Origin: Albimonas sp963816545
GTDB lineage: Bacteria > Pseudomonadota > Alphaproteobacteria > Rhodobacterales > Rhodobacteraceae
Assembly: GCA_963816545.1 (NCBI GenBank)
Contig: CAWFLE010000007.1
Coordinates: 992,001-1,056,000, forward strand
Reading direction: 5' to 3'
DNA length: 64,000 nucleotides
A program made the position numbers and the translations under genes. The notes under the pieces were generated by a model. It was not told the origin of the DNA. It did not search any database and saw only the letters and a program-made list of their open reading frames with translations. Shown here piece after piece: positions 1-8,908 of the stretch. Within the stretch, counting starts at the first letter, position 1. Every line of letters begins with the position of its first letter.

Positions 1-573
1 CATTGCCTGGGCCGGGACCTCGCCTTCACCCATGCCCGCGCAGCGATCCTCTACGAGGGCGTGGGCCGCCGCCTCGTGATGTCCTTCAAGCACGGAGACC
101 GGCTGGACGTCGCCCGCCCGGCCGCCCTGTGGATGACCCGGATCGGCCGCCCCCTGCTGGAGCGGGCGGACGTGGTCGCCCCCGTCCCCCTCCACTGGAA
201 GCGCCTGCTGAAGCGCCGCTTCAACCAGTCTGCGGAACTCGCGCGCCGGGTCGCGGCGCAGGCGGGCCGGCCCTACGACGGAAGCCTCCTGCGCCGCGTC
301 CGCGCGACCGAGAGCCAGAAGGGCCTGACCCAGGACGAGCGGCGGTCGAACCTCAACGGCGCCTTCGCCGTTCCCCGCTCGCGTCTCGCCCGCCTCCGGG
401 GGGCGCGCGTGCTGCTGGTGGACGACGTCTACACCACCGGCGCCACGCTGACGTTCTGCGCGCAGGCGCTGCTCGACGCCGGGGCGGCCGAGGTCGAGGC
501 GCTGTGCCTCGCCCGCGTTGCGCATGAGGGGCGGGCGCCTATATCGTCGGCGAAGGAGGACCGTCACCCATGA
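1..573 (+). CDS. comF: ComF family phosphoribosyltransferase-like protein (5' end cut off)
   Basis: The reading frame is open from base 1, so the N-terminus (where ComF zinc-finger cysteines lie) is outside the window. The visible part carries the PRPP-binding signature VLLVDDVYTTGAT near its end, preceded by a PVPLHWKRLLKRRFNQSAELAR stretch split here as PVPLHW...RFNQSAELAR, both typical of ComF/GntX proteins. The family is linked to DNA uptake in competent bacteria, but in alphaproteobacteria its role is mostly untested. The stop overlaps the start of the glutaredoxin gene (ATGA), which suggests translational coupling. An internal ATG at 61 is possible but would remove conserved sequence. 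Confidence 0.9.
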   Translation, partial: HCLGRDLAFTHARAAILYEGVGRRLVMSFKHGDRLDVARPAALWMTRIGRPLLERADVVAPVPLHWKRLLKRRFNQSAELARRVAAQAGRPYDGSLLRRVRATESQKGLTQDERRSNLNGAFAVPRSRLARLRGARVLLVDDVYTTGATLTFCAQALLDAGAAEVEALCLARVAHEGRAPISSAKEDRHP

Positions 574-827
574 AGCCCGTCGAGATCTACACCAGCCCCA
601 TCTGCGGCTACTGCCACCGCGCCAAGACGCTCTTGGACCGCAAGGGCGTGGCCTACACCGAGCATGACGTCTTCTCCGCCCCCGGCGTGAAGGCCGAGAT
701 GATGCAGCGCGCCAACGGCGCCCGCACCGTGCCCCAGATCTTCATCGACGGAGAACCGATCGGCGGCTGCGACGAGCTGCATGCGCTGGAGCGCGAGGGC
801 AAGCTCGACCCGATGCTGACGGCATGA
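570..827 (+). CDS. grxC: Glutaredoxin 3
   Basis: An 85-residue glutaredoxin of normal GrxC length. The dithiol active site CGYC lies about 11 residues from the start, followed by the helix CHRAKTLLDRKG. The glutathione-binding TVPQIFIDGEPIGG segment with the conserved cis-proline is present further on. It reduces protein disulfides and glutathione mixed disulfides in the cytoplasm. It overlaps comF upstream and the nitrilase-family gene downstream, each by ATGA. This comF-grxC-nitrilase order is common in Rhodobacteraceae. Confidence 0.95.
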   Translation: MKPVEIYTSPICGYCHRAKTLLDRKGVAYTEHDVFSAPGVKAEMMQRANGARTVPQIFIDGEPIGGCDELHALEREGKLDPMLTA

Positions 828-1685
828 CCACGCTCCGCGCCGGCCTGATCCAGACCTGCGCGGGGGACGTGCCGGCCGACAACCTCGGGGCGACCTCCGA
901 CCTGATCCGGCGGGCCGCGGCCGAGGGCGCGGAGATGGCGCTGACGCCGGAGGTGACGAACATCGTCACCTTCTCGCGCAAGCTGCAGTCGGAGGTGCTG
1001 CGGACGGAGGCGGAGGACCCCTCGCTCCCCGCCTATCGGGACCTGGCGGCGGAGCTGGGCATCTGGATCCTGATCGGCTCTCTCGCCCTGAAGGCCGAGG
1101 GGGAGGCGGAGGCCGACCGCCCCCGCTTCGTGAACCGCTCGTTCCTGCTGGACGCCTCCGGCGGAAATCGCGGCGCGCTACGACAAGATCCACATGTTCG
1201 ACGTGGAGGTCGGCGAGGGCGAGAGCTATCGCGAATCCGCCGCCTACCGCCCCGGAGACCGCGCGGTGGTGGCCGACACGCCCTGGGGCCGCATGGGCCT
1301 CACCATCTGCTACGACCTGCGCTTCCCGGCGCTGCACCGCGCGCTGGCGGAGGCGGGGGCCGAGATCCTGACCGTCCCCTCCGCCTTCACCCGCCCCACG
1401 GGCGCCGCGCACTGGCATCCGCTGCTGCGCGCCCGCGCGATCGAGACCGGCTGCTTCGTCCTCGCTCCCGCCTCAACCGGCGAGCACCCGATGAAGGCGG
1501 TGACCGAGGGCCGCCGGCGCAAGACCTACGGCCATTCCCTCGCCGTCGCGCCTTGGGGCGAGGTGCTCGCCGACGCGGACGAGGCGGTGGGCGCCACGCT
1601 GGTTGACCTGGACCTCGCTCAGGTGGCCGAGGCGCGGGGCAAGGTTCCCAGTCTCGCCAACGCCCGCCCCTTCGCCCTGCCGTGA
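824..1685 (+). CDS. Carbon-nitrogen hydrolase, nitrilase superfamily (one frameshift)
   Basis: A Nit-type amidase, probably an omega-amidase or deaminated-glutathione amidase. The Glu-Lys-Cys triad is visible: Glu43 in ALTPEVTN, Lys in YDKIHMFD, and Cys in TICYDLRFP. Residues 1 to about 113 read in one frame and the rest in the next. An extra G near 1163 (tcc-ggc-g-gaa-atc) explains the break: removing it restores SGEIAARYDKIHMFDVE. Because the triad is complete across the break, the gene is probably intact in the organism and the indel an error. It starts in an ATGA overlap with grxC. A related function such as N-carbamoylputrescine amidase cannot be excluded. Confidence 0.88.
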
Positions 1686-1691
1686 GCGGGG

Positions 1692-1790
1692 CCCTCCCGC
1701 CCGTCGACTTCGGCTGACGCCTCGCCTCCCGTTAGGCCGAGCCGCCGCGCAGAGGTTCCGCTTCTGGAAAGCCGGGCGCCCGCGGCGGCT
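1692..1790 (+). repeat. Dispersed intergenic repeat, copy A
   Basis: Contains CTCCCGCCCGTCGACTTCG, then GCCTCGCCTCCCGTTAGG 10 bp later, and a tail GCGCAGAGGTTCCGCTTCTGG. The first two blocks recur almost unchanged in copies B (44439) and C (55948). The element lies wholly between genes. Confidence 0.65.
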
Positions 1791-1948
1791 TTCAGGCGCC
1801 GCGGGCGTGGCGGACGGCGCCTTCGGCGGGGCGAAGTGACGGCCGCCAGAGGACCCGCCGGTTGCAGGCCGCGGCGGGCGCAACCGGCCGGCAGGCGGAA
1901 CCGCGGGGCCGCGGCCTCGCCCAAGGCGGAGTTCTGTGGGAAAGCCTC

Positions 1949-1979
1949 TTGACCTTCCAGCGACTGGAATCCCTATCTC
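1949..1979 (+). promoter_or_regulatory. CueR-type copper-responsive promoter/operator of copA
   Basis: A TTGACC -35 element (1949-1954) and a TATCTC -10 (1974-1979) are separated by 19 bp, the overlong spacer that is the hallmark of MerR-family promoters. The spacer carries a perfect dyad, TTCCAG-CGA-CTGGAA (1955-1969), matching the known CueR box pattern. The promoter sits 26 bp before the chosen copA start, and the cognate-looking regulator is encoded just after copA. This also rules out the in-frame ATG at 1936, which lies upstream of the promoter. Confidence 0.88.
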
Positions 1980-2004
1980 GGCGAGGCACGACAGGAGCCG
2001 AGCC

Positions 2005-4391
2005 ATGAAAGACGGAAACCCCGCGCTGGACGCCCACCTCTCCCTGCCCGTCACCGGCATGACCTGCGCCGGCTGCGCGGGACGCGTGGAACGCGCCCTC
2101 GCCGCCGCTCAGGGCGTCCACGGCGCGTCGGTGAACCTCGCGCTGGAGCGCGCGGAGGTGGACTACGCCCCCGACGAGACCGCCCCCGCCGCCCTGGCCG
2201 ACGCCATCCGCGGCGCGGGCTTCGGCGTGCGCGAGCGGACCATGACGCTGGCGCTGAGCGGCATGACCTGCGCCGGCTGCGCCTCGCGCGTCGAGCGGGC
2301 GCTGGCGGCGTGCCGGGGGTGTTCGCGGCCTCGGTCAACCTCGCGCTGGAACAGGCGGAGGTGCGGGCCGCGCCCGACCTCGACCCCGCCGCGCTGACCG
2401 CCGCCGTCTCCGCGGCCGGCTACGGCGCCCGCCCGGTGGAGGACGACGCCCCCGCCGCCGACCCCGAGGCGGGCCGCGCCCGGCGCGACATGATCGAGCT
2501 AGCGGCGGCCGCGATCCTCACCGCGCCGCTCCTGATCCAGATGATCCTGATGCAGTGGGACGACGCCTGGCGCATGTCCCCGTGGGCGGAGCTCGCGCTC
2601 GCCACCCCCGTGCAGCTCTGGATCGGGCGGCGCTTCCATCTGGGCGCCGTCGCCGCCCTGCGCGCGCGGACGGCGAACATGGACACGCTGGTCTCGCTCG
2701 GGACCTGGGCGGCCTACCTGTTCTCCGTCTGGACGCTCCTCGCCGCCCCCGCGGGCCACGCGCCGCACCTCTATTTCGAGGCGGCCGCGGTCATCGTCAC
2801 GCTGGTCCTCGCAGGCAAGGCGCTGGAGGCGCGGGCCAAGCGCTCCGCCTCCGCCGCGCTGCGGGAGCTGATGGCCCTGCGCCCCGCCACCGCCCGCGTG
2901 CTGCGCGGCGGTCAGGAGACGGAGGTTCCCATCGCCGAGGTCTCGGTCGGCGACATGGTGATCCTGCGTCCCGGCGAGCGCGCGCCCGTGGACGGAACCG
3001 TGACCCGAGGCGAGACCGAGTTCGACGAGAGCCTCGTCACCGGCGAGCCCCTGCCCGTCCCCCGCCGCGTCGGCGACCCGGTGATCGCGGGCGCCATCAA
3101 CGGCCCCGGCCAGATCCGGCTGAGGGCCGAGCGGGTGGGCGCCGACTCCACCGTCGCCCGCATCGCGCGGCTCGTCGCCCAGGCGCAGACCGGCAAGGCG
3201 CCGGTGCAGCGGCTGGTGGACCGGATCGCGGCCATCTTCGTGCCGGTGGTGCTGGGGCTCGCGGCGCTGACGCTGCTGGGCTGGCTCGCGGCCGGGGCGG
3301 CGTTCGAGCCCGCCTTCGCCGCCGCAATCTCGGTGCTGGTGATCGCCTGCCCCTGCGCGCTGGGCCTCGCCACGCCCACGGCGCTGGTGGCCGGCACCGG
3401 CGCCGCGGCGCGGGCGGGGGTGCTCATCAAGGACATCGCCGCGCTGGAGCGGGCGGCGCATATCGACATCGTGGTCTTCGACAAGACCGGGACGCTGACC
3501 GAGGGGCGGCCCGAGGTGGTGGAGACCCGCGCCTTCGACGGCGACCGGGATGCGCTCCTGTCGCTCGCCGCCACCGTCCAGCAGGGGTCCGAGCATCCGC
3601 TCGGCCGCGCCATGGCCGAAGCCGCGCCGCGCCTGACCTCCGAGCCCGAGGCCTTCCGCGCCGTGATCGGCGAGGGCGCCGAGGCACGCCTCGACCGCGA
3701 CCTGATCCGCATCGGCCGCATGCCCTTCGCCGCCCCCGACGCCACGGACGCGCAGCGGGCCGAGGCCGAGGCGATGACCCAGGGCGGCCGCACGGTGGTC
3801 TGGGTCTCCCGCGACGGCCGCGCGCTCGGCCTCATCGCGCTCGCCGACGCGCCGCGCGCCGACGCGGCCGAGGCGGTCGCCGCCCTGCGCCGGCGCGGCG
3901 TCGCCGTGGCGCTGCTGACGGGCGACAACCGCGCGACCGCCGAAGCCATCGCCGCCCGCCTCGGCATCGAGGACGTGCGCGCCGAGGTCCGGCCGGAGGA
4001 GAAGGCCGAGGCCGTCGCCGCCCTCGTGGCCGCGGGCCGCCGCGTCGCCATGGTCGGCGACGGGATCAACGACGCGCCCGCGCTGGCCGCCGCCGACCTC
4101 GGCATCGCCATGGGCGGGGGCGCCGACGCGGCCATGGAGACGGCGGGCGTCGCGCTGATGCGGCCCCGGCCCACGCTGGTCGCGGCCGCGCTGGACGTCG
4201 CCGGCGCCACCTCCGCCAAGATCCGCCAGAACCTGTTCTGGGCCTTCGGGTGGAACGCGCTCTGCATCCCTGTGGCGGCGCTCGGCTATCTCAGCCCGGC
4301 GGTGGCGGGGGCGGCCATGGCGCTGTCGTCGGTGTCGGTGGTCTCGAACTCCCTGCTCCTGAAGCGCTGGCGGCCGGAGGGCTCCGCATGA
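2005..4391 (+). CDS. copA: Cu(+)-exporting P1B-type ATPase (one frameshift)
   Basis: A copper-transporting P-type ATPase of about 795 residues that pumps Cu(I) out of the cytoplasm. Two N-terminal heavy-metal domains each carry GMTCAGC (first cysteines at residues 21 and 24). The transmembrane CPC motif is in VIACPCALGLATPTAL, the phosphorylated Asp in FDKTGTLTEG, and the hinge in GDGINDAPALAAADLG. A base is missing near 2310 between the second metal domain and the core (expected ERALAAVPGVF); otherwise the frame is clean. ATG 2005 has an AGGAG ribosome site and lies downstream of the CueR-type promoter. The stop overlaps cueR (ATGA). Confidence 0.95.
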
Positions 4392-4774
4392 ACATCCGCG
4401 ACGCCGCCGAGGCCGCCGGCCTGCCGCCCAAGACCATCCGCTATTACGAGGACATCGGCCTGATCCGGCCGGCGCGGGGCGAGAACGGCTACCGGGATTT
4501 CTCGGAGCCGGACGTCCACAAGCTCGCCTTCCTCGCCCGCGCCCGGTCCCTGGGCTTCTCCATCGAGGACTGCCGCGCCCTGCTCGCGCTTTACGAGGAC
4601 CGCGCCCGCGCCTCGGGGGACGTGAAGCGGGTGGCGGAGGCGCACCTGTCGGAGATCGACCGGAAGATCGCCGGGCTTCAGGGGATGCGCGACGCCCTCT
4701 CCACCCTCGTGCATCGCTGCCACGGCGACGACCGGCCCGACTGTCCGATCCTGGAGGATCTGGGACGGAGCTAG
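4388..4774 (+). CDS. cueR: CueR-like MerR-family copper-responsive regulator
   Basis: A 128-residue MerR protein. The N-terminal winged helix (MNIRDAAEAAGLPPKTIRYY) is followed by a long dimerisation helix. The C-terminal metal loop has Cys111 and Cys119, a C-x7-C spacing like the Cu(I)-binding pair of E. coli CueR. It should sense cytoplasmic Cu(I) and activate copA by distorting the 19-bp-spacer promoter upstream of copA. The start overlaps the copA stop (ATGA), so copA and cueR form an autoregulated operon. The stop overlaps that of the convergent gene at 4771. Confidence 0.92.
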   Translation: MNIRDAAEAAGLPPKTIRYYEDIGLIRPARGENGYRDFSEPDVHKLAFLARARSLGFSIEDCRALLALYEDRARASGDVKRVAEAHLSEIDRKIAGLQGMRDALSTLVHRCHGDDRPDCPILEDLGRS

Positions 4775-5271
4775 GCGCCCCCGTCCTTCGGCTCCAGCAG
4801 CCGGATCAGCGACAGCACCGCCACAGCGAGCGCCGTCGCCATGGCCGCGAGCCCCAGCGACCCCAGCCCGCAGGCCATCCCCACCGCTCCGGCCATCCAC
4901 AGTCCCGAGCCGGTGGTCAGGTTCTTCACCTTGTCGCCGCTGCGGAAGATCGCCCCGGCCGCGAGGAACGCCACCCCCGCCGTGATCGCCTCCAGCAGGC
5001 GCAGCGGGTCGGCGTTGCTCTCGCCCCCCGCCTCCTGGACCCAGTGGTAGAGTTCGAACGCCAGCAGCGTGAAGAGGGCCGAGGCCATGCCCACCAGCAT
5101 GTGGGTCCTGAGCCCCGCGGTCTTGCCCCGCGCCTCCCGCTCGAACCCCACGACGCCCGAGAGCAGCAGCGCCGCACCCAGCCGCAGCGCCGCGATGCCG
5201 GGCGAGACCTCGGCGTTCCAGAAGACCGAGTCGTAGCCGATCCATGCGCTCGCGGCCGCTTCGGGGTCCAT
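4771..5271 (-). CDS. MgtC/SapB family membrane protein
   Basis: A 166-residue membrane protein with several hydrophobic helices and the MgtC/SapB signatures GVVGFEREARGKTAGLRTHMLV and ITAGVAFLAAGAIF, here quoted in parts. Family members are inner-membrane proteins tied to Mg2+ limitation and intracellular survival, often through control of ATP synthase or transporters; no transport activity is established for most. I chose ATG 5271 because an AGGGAGG ribosome site lies just upstream. A TTG six codons earlier would place that site inside the gene. The stop codon overlaps that of cueR on the other strand. Confidence 0.88.
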   Translation of the reverse strand: MDPEAAASAWIGYDSVFWNAEVSPGIAALRLGAALLLSGVVGFEREARGKTAGLRTHMLVGMASALFTLLAFELYHWVQEAGGESNADPLRLLEAITAGVAFLAAGAIFRSGDKVKNLTTGSGLWMAGAVGMACGLGSLGLAAMATALAVAVLSLIRLLEPKDGGA

Positions 5272-5299
5272 TCGGCGCCTCCCTGCCAAGTCCGCAGAT

Positions 5300-7135
5300 T
5301 CAACCCGCGGCGCCTCCCGGGCGTTTCACCGCGGCCCCGCCCCGGTCCGCGAGATAGGCGCGCCAGCCGCCGAGGGCGGTGACGTCCTCGGCGCCCCTCA
5401 AGCCCGGCCGCCTCGCACAGGAAGGCGTTGACCTTGGCCCCGTCCTCCAGCGTGGCGGTGCCGATGGTCAGCGGCGAGGGGACGCCCGGCAGAAAGCCGC
5501 CGAAGCGCGCCGCGGGGACCGCCCAGACCTCCACCGCGATCCTGCGCCGTCCGCGGCCCGCACCATGCCCCGGCCGCGCCGGCGGCCCGCCGGCGCAGGG
5601 CGAACAGGCGGTAGTCCGGGCGCAGGTCCGCGCCGCCCGCAGGAACCGCGCCGCCGCCCGCGTCAGCTCCCCGTTCAGCGGCAGGCCCGACATGTGCGCC
5701 CCCACCACCGCGAGCGCGATCTCGCCCGGCCCGGGCTCGGCCGAGGGCGGCCTCCGTCTCCGGCGCGGCCCATCCCGTCGCCCCCGGCGTCACGCCCGCG
5801 GCCCGGTGCAGCGCCGCGCCCACGGCCGCGATCCGCGCGTCGCGCCCCGCCGCCGCCAGCAGCGTCACGAGCCGGGCCGCCCGTCCGCCCGCGGCGCCGT
5901 GGGCACGGCGATCCCGCACAGGTCCAGCAGGTTCACGAAGTTCGTGTAGGTCCCGAGCGTTGGAGTTCGGCCCCACCGGATCCGCCTCCAGGTCCTCCAC
6001 CGTGTAGAAGGTGGGGATCGAGGGCACGGCCAGCAGATCGACCGACGCGATCAGCGGCGCAACCTCCCGCTTCAGCTCCTGTAGCCGGTAGAAGCCGCGG
6101 AAGGCGTCCGCCGCCGACAGCGCCTCGGCCTTCTCCACGATGGCGCGGGTCACGGGATGCACGCGCGTCGGGCGCATCGCGCAGGATGTCCTCCAGCGCC
6201 GCGTGACGCTCCGCCACCCAGGCGCCGTCGTAGAGCATCGCGGCCACGTCGTGGAACGGCTGGAAGTCGATCTCCACCACCTCGCGCCCCCAGCGCGCGC
6301 AGCGCGTCGAGAGCCGCGTCGAACGCCTCCGCCTGCAGCGCGTCGCCGAAGAAGCGGCGGGAGCGCGCGTCGGGAACGCCCGCCCGGAACGCCGGCGGCG
6401 CGGCGCCGAGGGCCGGCATCGGCGAGGTGCGGCGCGTAGGCGTCGCCGGCGTCGAAGACCGCCGCCGCGCGGAAGACGGCCCAGGCATCCTCCACGGTCA
6501 GCGCGAAGATCGAGATGGTGTCCAGCGTCCGGCAGGCCGGGACCACGCCCGTGGCCGACAGCGCCCCGAGGCTCGGCTTCAGCCCCACGATGTTGTTCAG
6601 CGCCGCCGGCACGCGCCCCGACCCCGCCGTGTCGGTCCCCAGCGCGAAGGCCGCAATCCCCCGCGCCATCGCCACCGCAGAGCCGGAGGAGGAGCCCCCC
6701 GGCACGATCTGAGGGTCCAGCGCGTTGCGCGGGACCGGATAGCGGCGTGCGCACCCCCACCAGCCCCGTGGCGAACTGGTCGAGGTTGGTCTTGCCGATG
6801 GGGATCGCCCCCGCCTCGCGCAGGCGGGCGACCGCGAAGGCGTCGCTCTCGGGCAGGTAGGCGAAGGTCGGACAGGCGGCGGTGGTGGGCATCCCCGCCA
6901 CGTCGATGTTGTCCTTCACCGCGAAGGGCAGACCCCAGAGCGGCTTGGACGGATCGAACCGCCCCAGCGCCGCCGCCGCCTCCCGCAGCGACGCCTCGTC
7001 CGCGAGGTGCAGGAAGATGCCCGGGTCTTCCGCTGCCGCCGCGCGCCGCAGCGCCTCGGCCATCACGTCGCCGGGGTCGGCGCCGTCCGCATAGGCGTCA
7101 TGAAGGGCGTGGCGGGTGAAGGGCAGGTCTCTCAT
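5300..7135 (-). CDS. atzF: Allophanate hydrolase (about nine frameshifts)
   Basis: This encodes a two-domain amidase of about 610 residues that cleaves allophanate to ammonia and CO2. The amidase-signature Ser-Ser-Lys triad is present: Lys74 in FAVKDNIDV, Ser in PGGSSSGSAVA, and Ser in TDTAGSGRVPA. The family-specific FATGLVGVRTP precedes it. The C-terminal domain shows VVGAHMSGLPLNGELT, DYRLFAL, VEVWAVPAARFG and GGWRAYLA. These motifs fall in different frames. Extra bases are visible near 6746, 6422, 6293, 6161 and 5965, with further shifts between about 5880 and 5400. No urea carboxylase gene, the usual partner, is adjacent. The gene may be intact but badly sequenced, or truly decaying; the window cannot decide. 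Confidence 0.8.
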
Positions 7136-7308
7136 CGGCGGCTCCCGGCTTTCGTCCGCGCCAGCATCGGCCGGGGGGACCGCCCGCGTCCAGACGCGCC
7201 AACTCCGGCAAGGGTTTCCACGCGCGTCCCGGAACGCCCGGCCCTCGTCCGCGTTCCCGCCCCGAGCGCGCCCGGCCCGAGGCGCGCCCTCACGACAGGA
7301 GACGCCCG

Positions 7309-7803
7309 ATGTCCCGCTTCGCCCCCGCCCTGGCCGCCCTTTTCGCAGCCGGCCTCGCCCTGCCCGCCGCCGCCGCACCCAGCGCCGACCTCAAGTCGGC
7401 CGAGGGAGAGCCGATGGGCGCCGTGGACTTCACCGAGACCCCCAACGGCCTGCTGGTGGTCGCCAGGCTTCAGAACGTCCCCGAGGGCGTGCATGGCTTC
7501 CACATCCATGAAACCGGCGCCTGCGAGCCGGACTTCAAGGCCGCCGGCGGCCATCTGGTGGGCGACGCCGAGGCGCACGGGCTGAAGATCGACGGCGGGC
7601 CCCATGCAGGCGACCTGCCCAACATCCACGTCCCCTCCACCGGCGAGCTGAACGTGGAGTTCTTCGCGCGCTCGCTCTCGATGGACGAGCTGATGGACGA
7701 CGACGGCTCCGCGGTAGTGATCCACTCCGGCGCGGACGACTACAAGTCGCAGCCCTCCGGCGACGCCGGAGAGCGGATCGGCTGCGGCGTGGTCAGCCGC
7801 TGA
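7309..7803 (+). CDS. sodC: Periplasmic Cu/Zn superoxide dismutase
   Basis: A 164-residue Cu/Zn-SOD with a cleavable signal peptide (hydrophobic run ending LPAAAAPS, cleavage near residue 24). The copper ligands lie in GVHGFHIHETG and in VVIHSGADDY, zinc and bridging residues in AGGHLVGD and GPHAGDLPNIHV, and the C-terminal cysteine of the structural disulfide in RIGCGVV. It disproportionates superoxide in the periplasm. A CAGGAG site precedes ATG 7309. It is transcribed away from the allophanate hydrolase gene across a 173-bp gap. Confidence 0.95.
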   Translation: MSRFAPALAALFAAGLALPAAAAPSADLKSAEGEPMGAVDFTETPNGLLVVARLQNVPEGVHGFHIHETGACEPDFKAAGGHLVGDAEAHGLKIDGGPHAGDLPNIHVPSTGELNVEFFARSLSMDELMDDDGSAVVIHSGADDYKSQPSGDAGERIGCGVVSR

Positions 7804-7814
7804 GGCCGCAGCCC

Positions 7815-7838
7815 GGCGGCCGGCGCGTGCCGGCCGCC
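7815..7838 (+). terminator. Strong hairpin after sodC
   Basis: A perfect 10-bp stem, GGCGGCCGGC paired with GCCGGCCGCC around a GCGT loop, begins 12 bases after the sodC stop. No T-run follows, so it may act as a pause or mRNA-stabilising hairpin rather than a classical intrinsic terminator. Confidence 0.55.
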
Positions 7839-7944
7839 CCCGGCGCCCGCCGCGTATCTCTCTCAGTTCGTCGCATTTTTTCTTGAACCAGCCGCCCTCC
7901 CGCCGGATCATCTCCAGGTTGCAGCCGGAGGATCCGAACCCGCC

Positions 7945-8337
7945 ATGAGCGTCGCCGCCCCGCCGTTGGACAAGGCCGCTCTCGTCCAGAGCAGCTTCCG
8001 GGCTGTGCGCAGTTCCTCCGAGGCCGTCGCCGCCCTGTTCTACGCCCGGCTGTTCATGGTCGCGCCCGAGTGCCGGCCGCTGTTCCCGCAGGATCTGACG
8101 GCGCAGAAGAAGAAGCTCATGGACACGCTCGCCGGGACGGTCGCCAGCCTGAACCGGCCCGAATCGATTCTGCCCGAGCTTCGGGCGCTCGGCGTGCGGC
8201 ACGCGCGCTACGGCGCCGAGCCTTCGCATTACCACCTCGTGGGCGCATCCCTCCTCTTCGCGCTGGAGCAGACGCTGGGCCCGGACTGGACGCCCGAGCT
8301 GGCCCGTGCATGGGAGGCCGCCCGCGCCGCCGCCTGA
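7945..8337 (+). CDS. Single-domain globin
   Basis: A 130-residue bacterial globin related to the haem domain of flavohaemoglobins and Vitreoscilla haemoglobin. The proximal haem ligand is likely His86 (ALGVRHARYG), the CD1 phenylalanine Phe47 (CRPLFPQ), and the distal E7 position a Gln (LTAQKKK). It has no reductase domain. It probably binds O2 or NO. The gene stands alone, 140 bp after sodC; both could belong to oxidative or nitrosative stress defence, but shared regulation is not shown. Confidence 0.85.
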   Translation: MSVAAPPLDKAALVQSSFRAVRSSSEAVAALFYARLFMVAPECRPLFPQDLTAQKKKLMDTLAGTVASLNRPESILPELRALGVRHARYGAEPSHYHLVGASLLFALEQTLGPDWTPELARAWEAARAAA

Positions 8338-8406
8338 CCGGCTCCGCGCGTGACCCTGCCGGCCCGCGCCCCATGTCTCCCCCGAGGCAAACCGAAGGAG
8401 GTTTTC

Positions 8407-8832
8407 ATGCGCCCGCACGCTTTCGCCGCCCCGCTCGTCCTCGCGCTGGCCGTCCCCGCCGCGGCCCAGGACGATCCCTTCGTGAAGATGGGGGACCTGA
8501 CCTCCGCCGTCGGCATCGGCAAGGCGGCCGAGAAGATCCGCAACACCGCCAAGGACGGGATGCTGGTCGCCGATCTGCTGGGGAAGGAGCTGACCGGCCA
8601 TGACGGCCATGTCCTCGGCATGGTGAAGGATTTCGTGGTGGTCCCCGGCGGCCGCCTGATCGCCGCGGTGGTCGAGACGGATGACGGCCAGCGCATCGCC
8701 GTGCCCTTCGCGGCCATCAAGCTCGCGGGCCTGCGCGGCCAGCGCCTGCCGGTGACGTCCGAGGAGCTGAAGTCGATGACCGAGCTTTCCGACCTCGGCA
8801 AGGCGATCGACGCGGGCGACCTGACCAACTGA
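8407..8832 (+). CDS. Exported PRC-barrel domain protein
   Basis: A 141-residue protein with an N-terminal signal peptide ending near PAAAQDD and a C-terminal PRC-barrel-like segment (LLGKELTGHDGHVLGMVKDF followed by a valine-rich strand and AVPFAAIKL). Exported PRC-barrel proteins of this size are common in Rhodobacteraceae and have no defined function. ATG 8407 is chosen because AAGGAGG lies eight bases upstream and the signal peptide then starts correctly; the longer frame from 8350 lacks both. Confidence 0.75.
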   Translation: MRPHAFAAPLVLALAVPAAAQDDPFVKMGDLTSAVGIGKAAEKIRNTAKDGMLVADLLGKELTGHDGHVLGMVKDFVVVPGGRLIAAVVETDDGQRIAVPFAAIKLAGLRGQRLPVTSEELKSMTELSDLGKAIDAGDLTN

Positions 8833-8908
8833 TCCCCCATCTGATATCGGGCATCACGGACCCGATGCCCCCTTGGCGCGCGGGCCGTCCGCGCGTCATC
8901 ATCTCCGC

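Larger units (their letters stand above)
1686..2004. other. Intergenic region with dispersed repeat, hairpin and copper promoter
   Basis: There is no convincing gene here. It holds copy A of a dispersed intergenic repeat (about 1692-1790), and an inverted repeat with a 9-bp stem (1857-1865 with 1880-1888, GCCGGTTGC/GCAACCGGC) that may end transcription from the nitrilase operon. The CueR-type promoter of copA lies at 1949-1979. Long frames on either strand have no start signal and only reflect the high GC content. Confidence 0.6.

Noticed and set aside
1936..2004. Upstream in-frame ATG for copA
   Set aside because: It lies before the CueR-type promoter and would be absent from the transcript; ATG 2005 has a good ribosome site.
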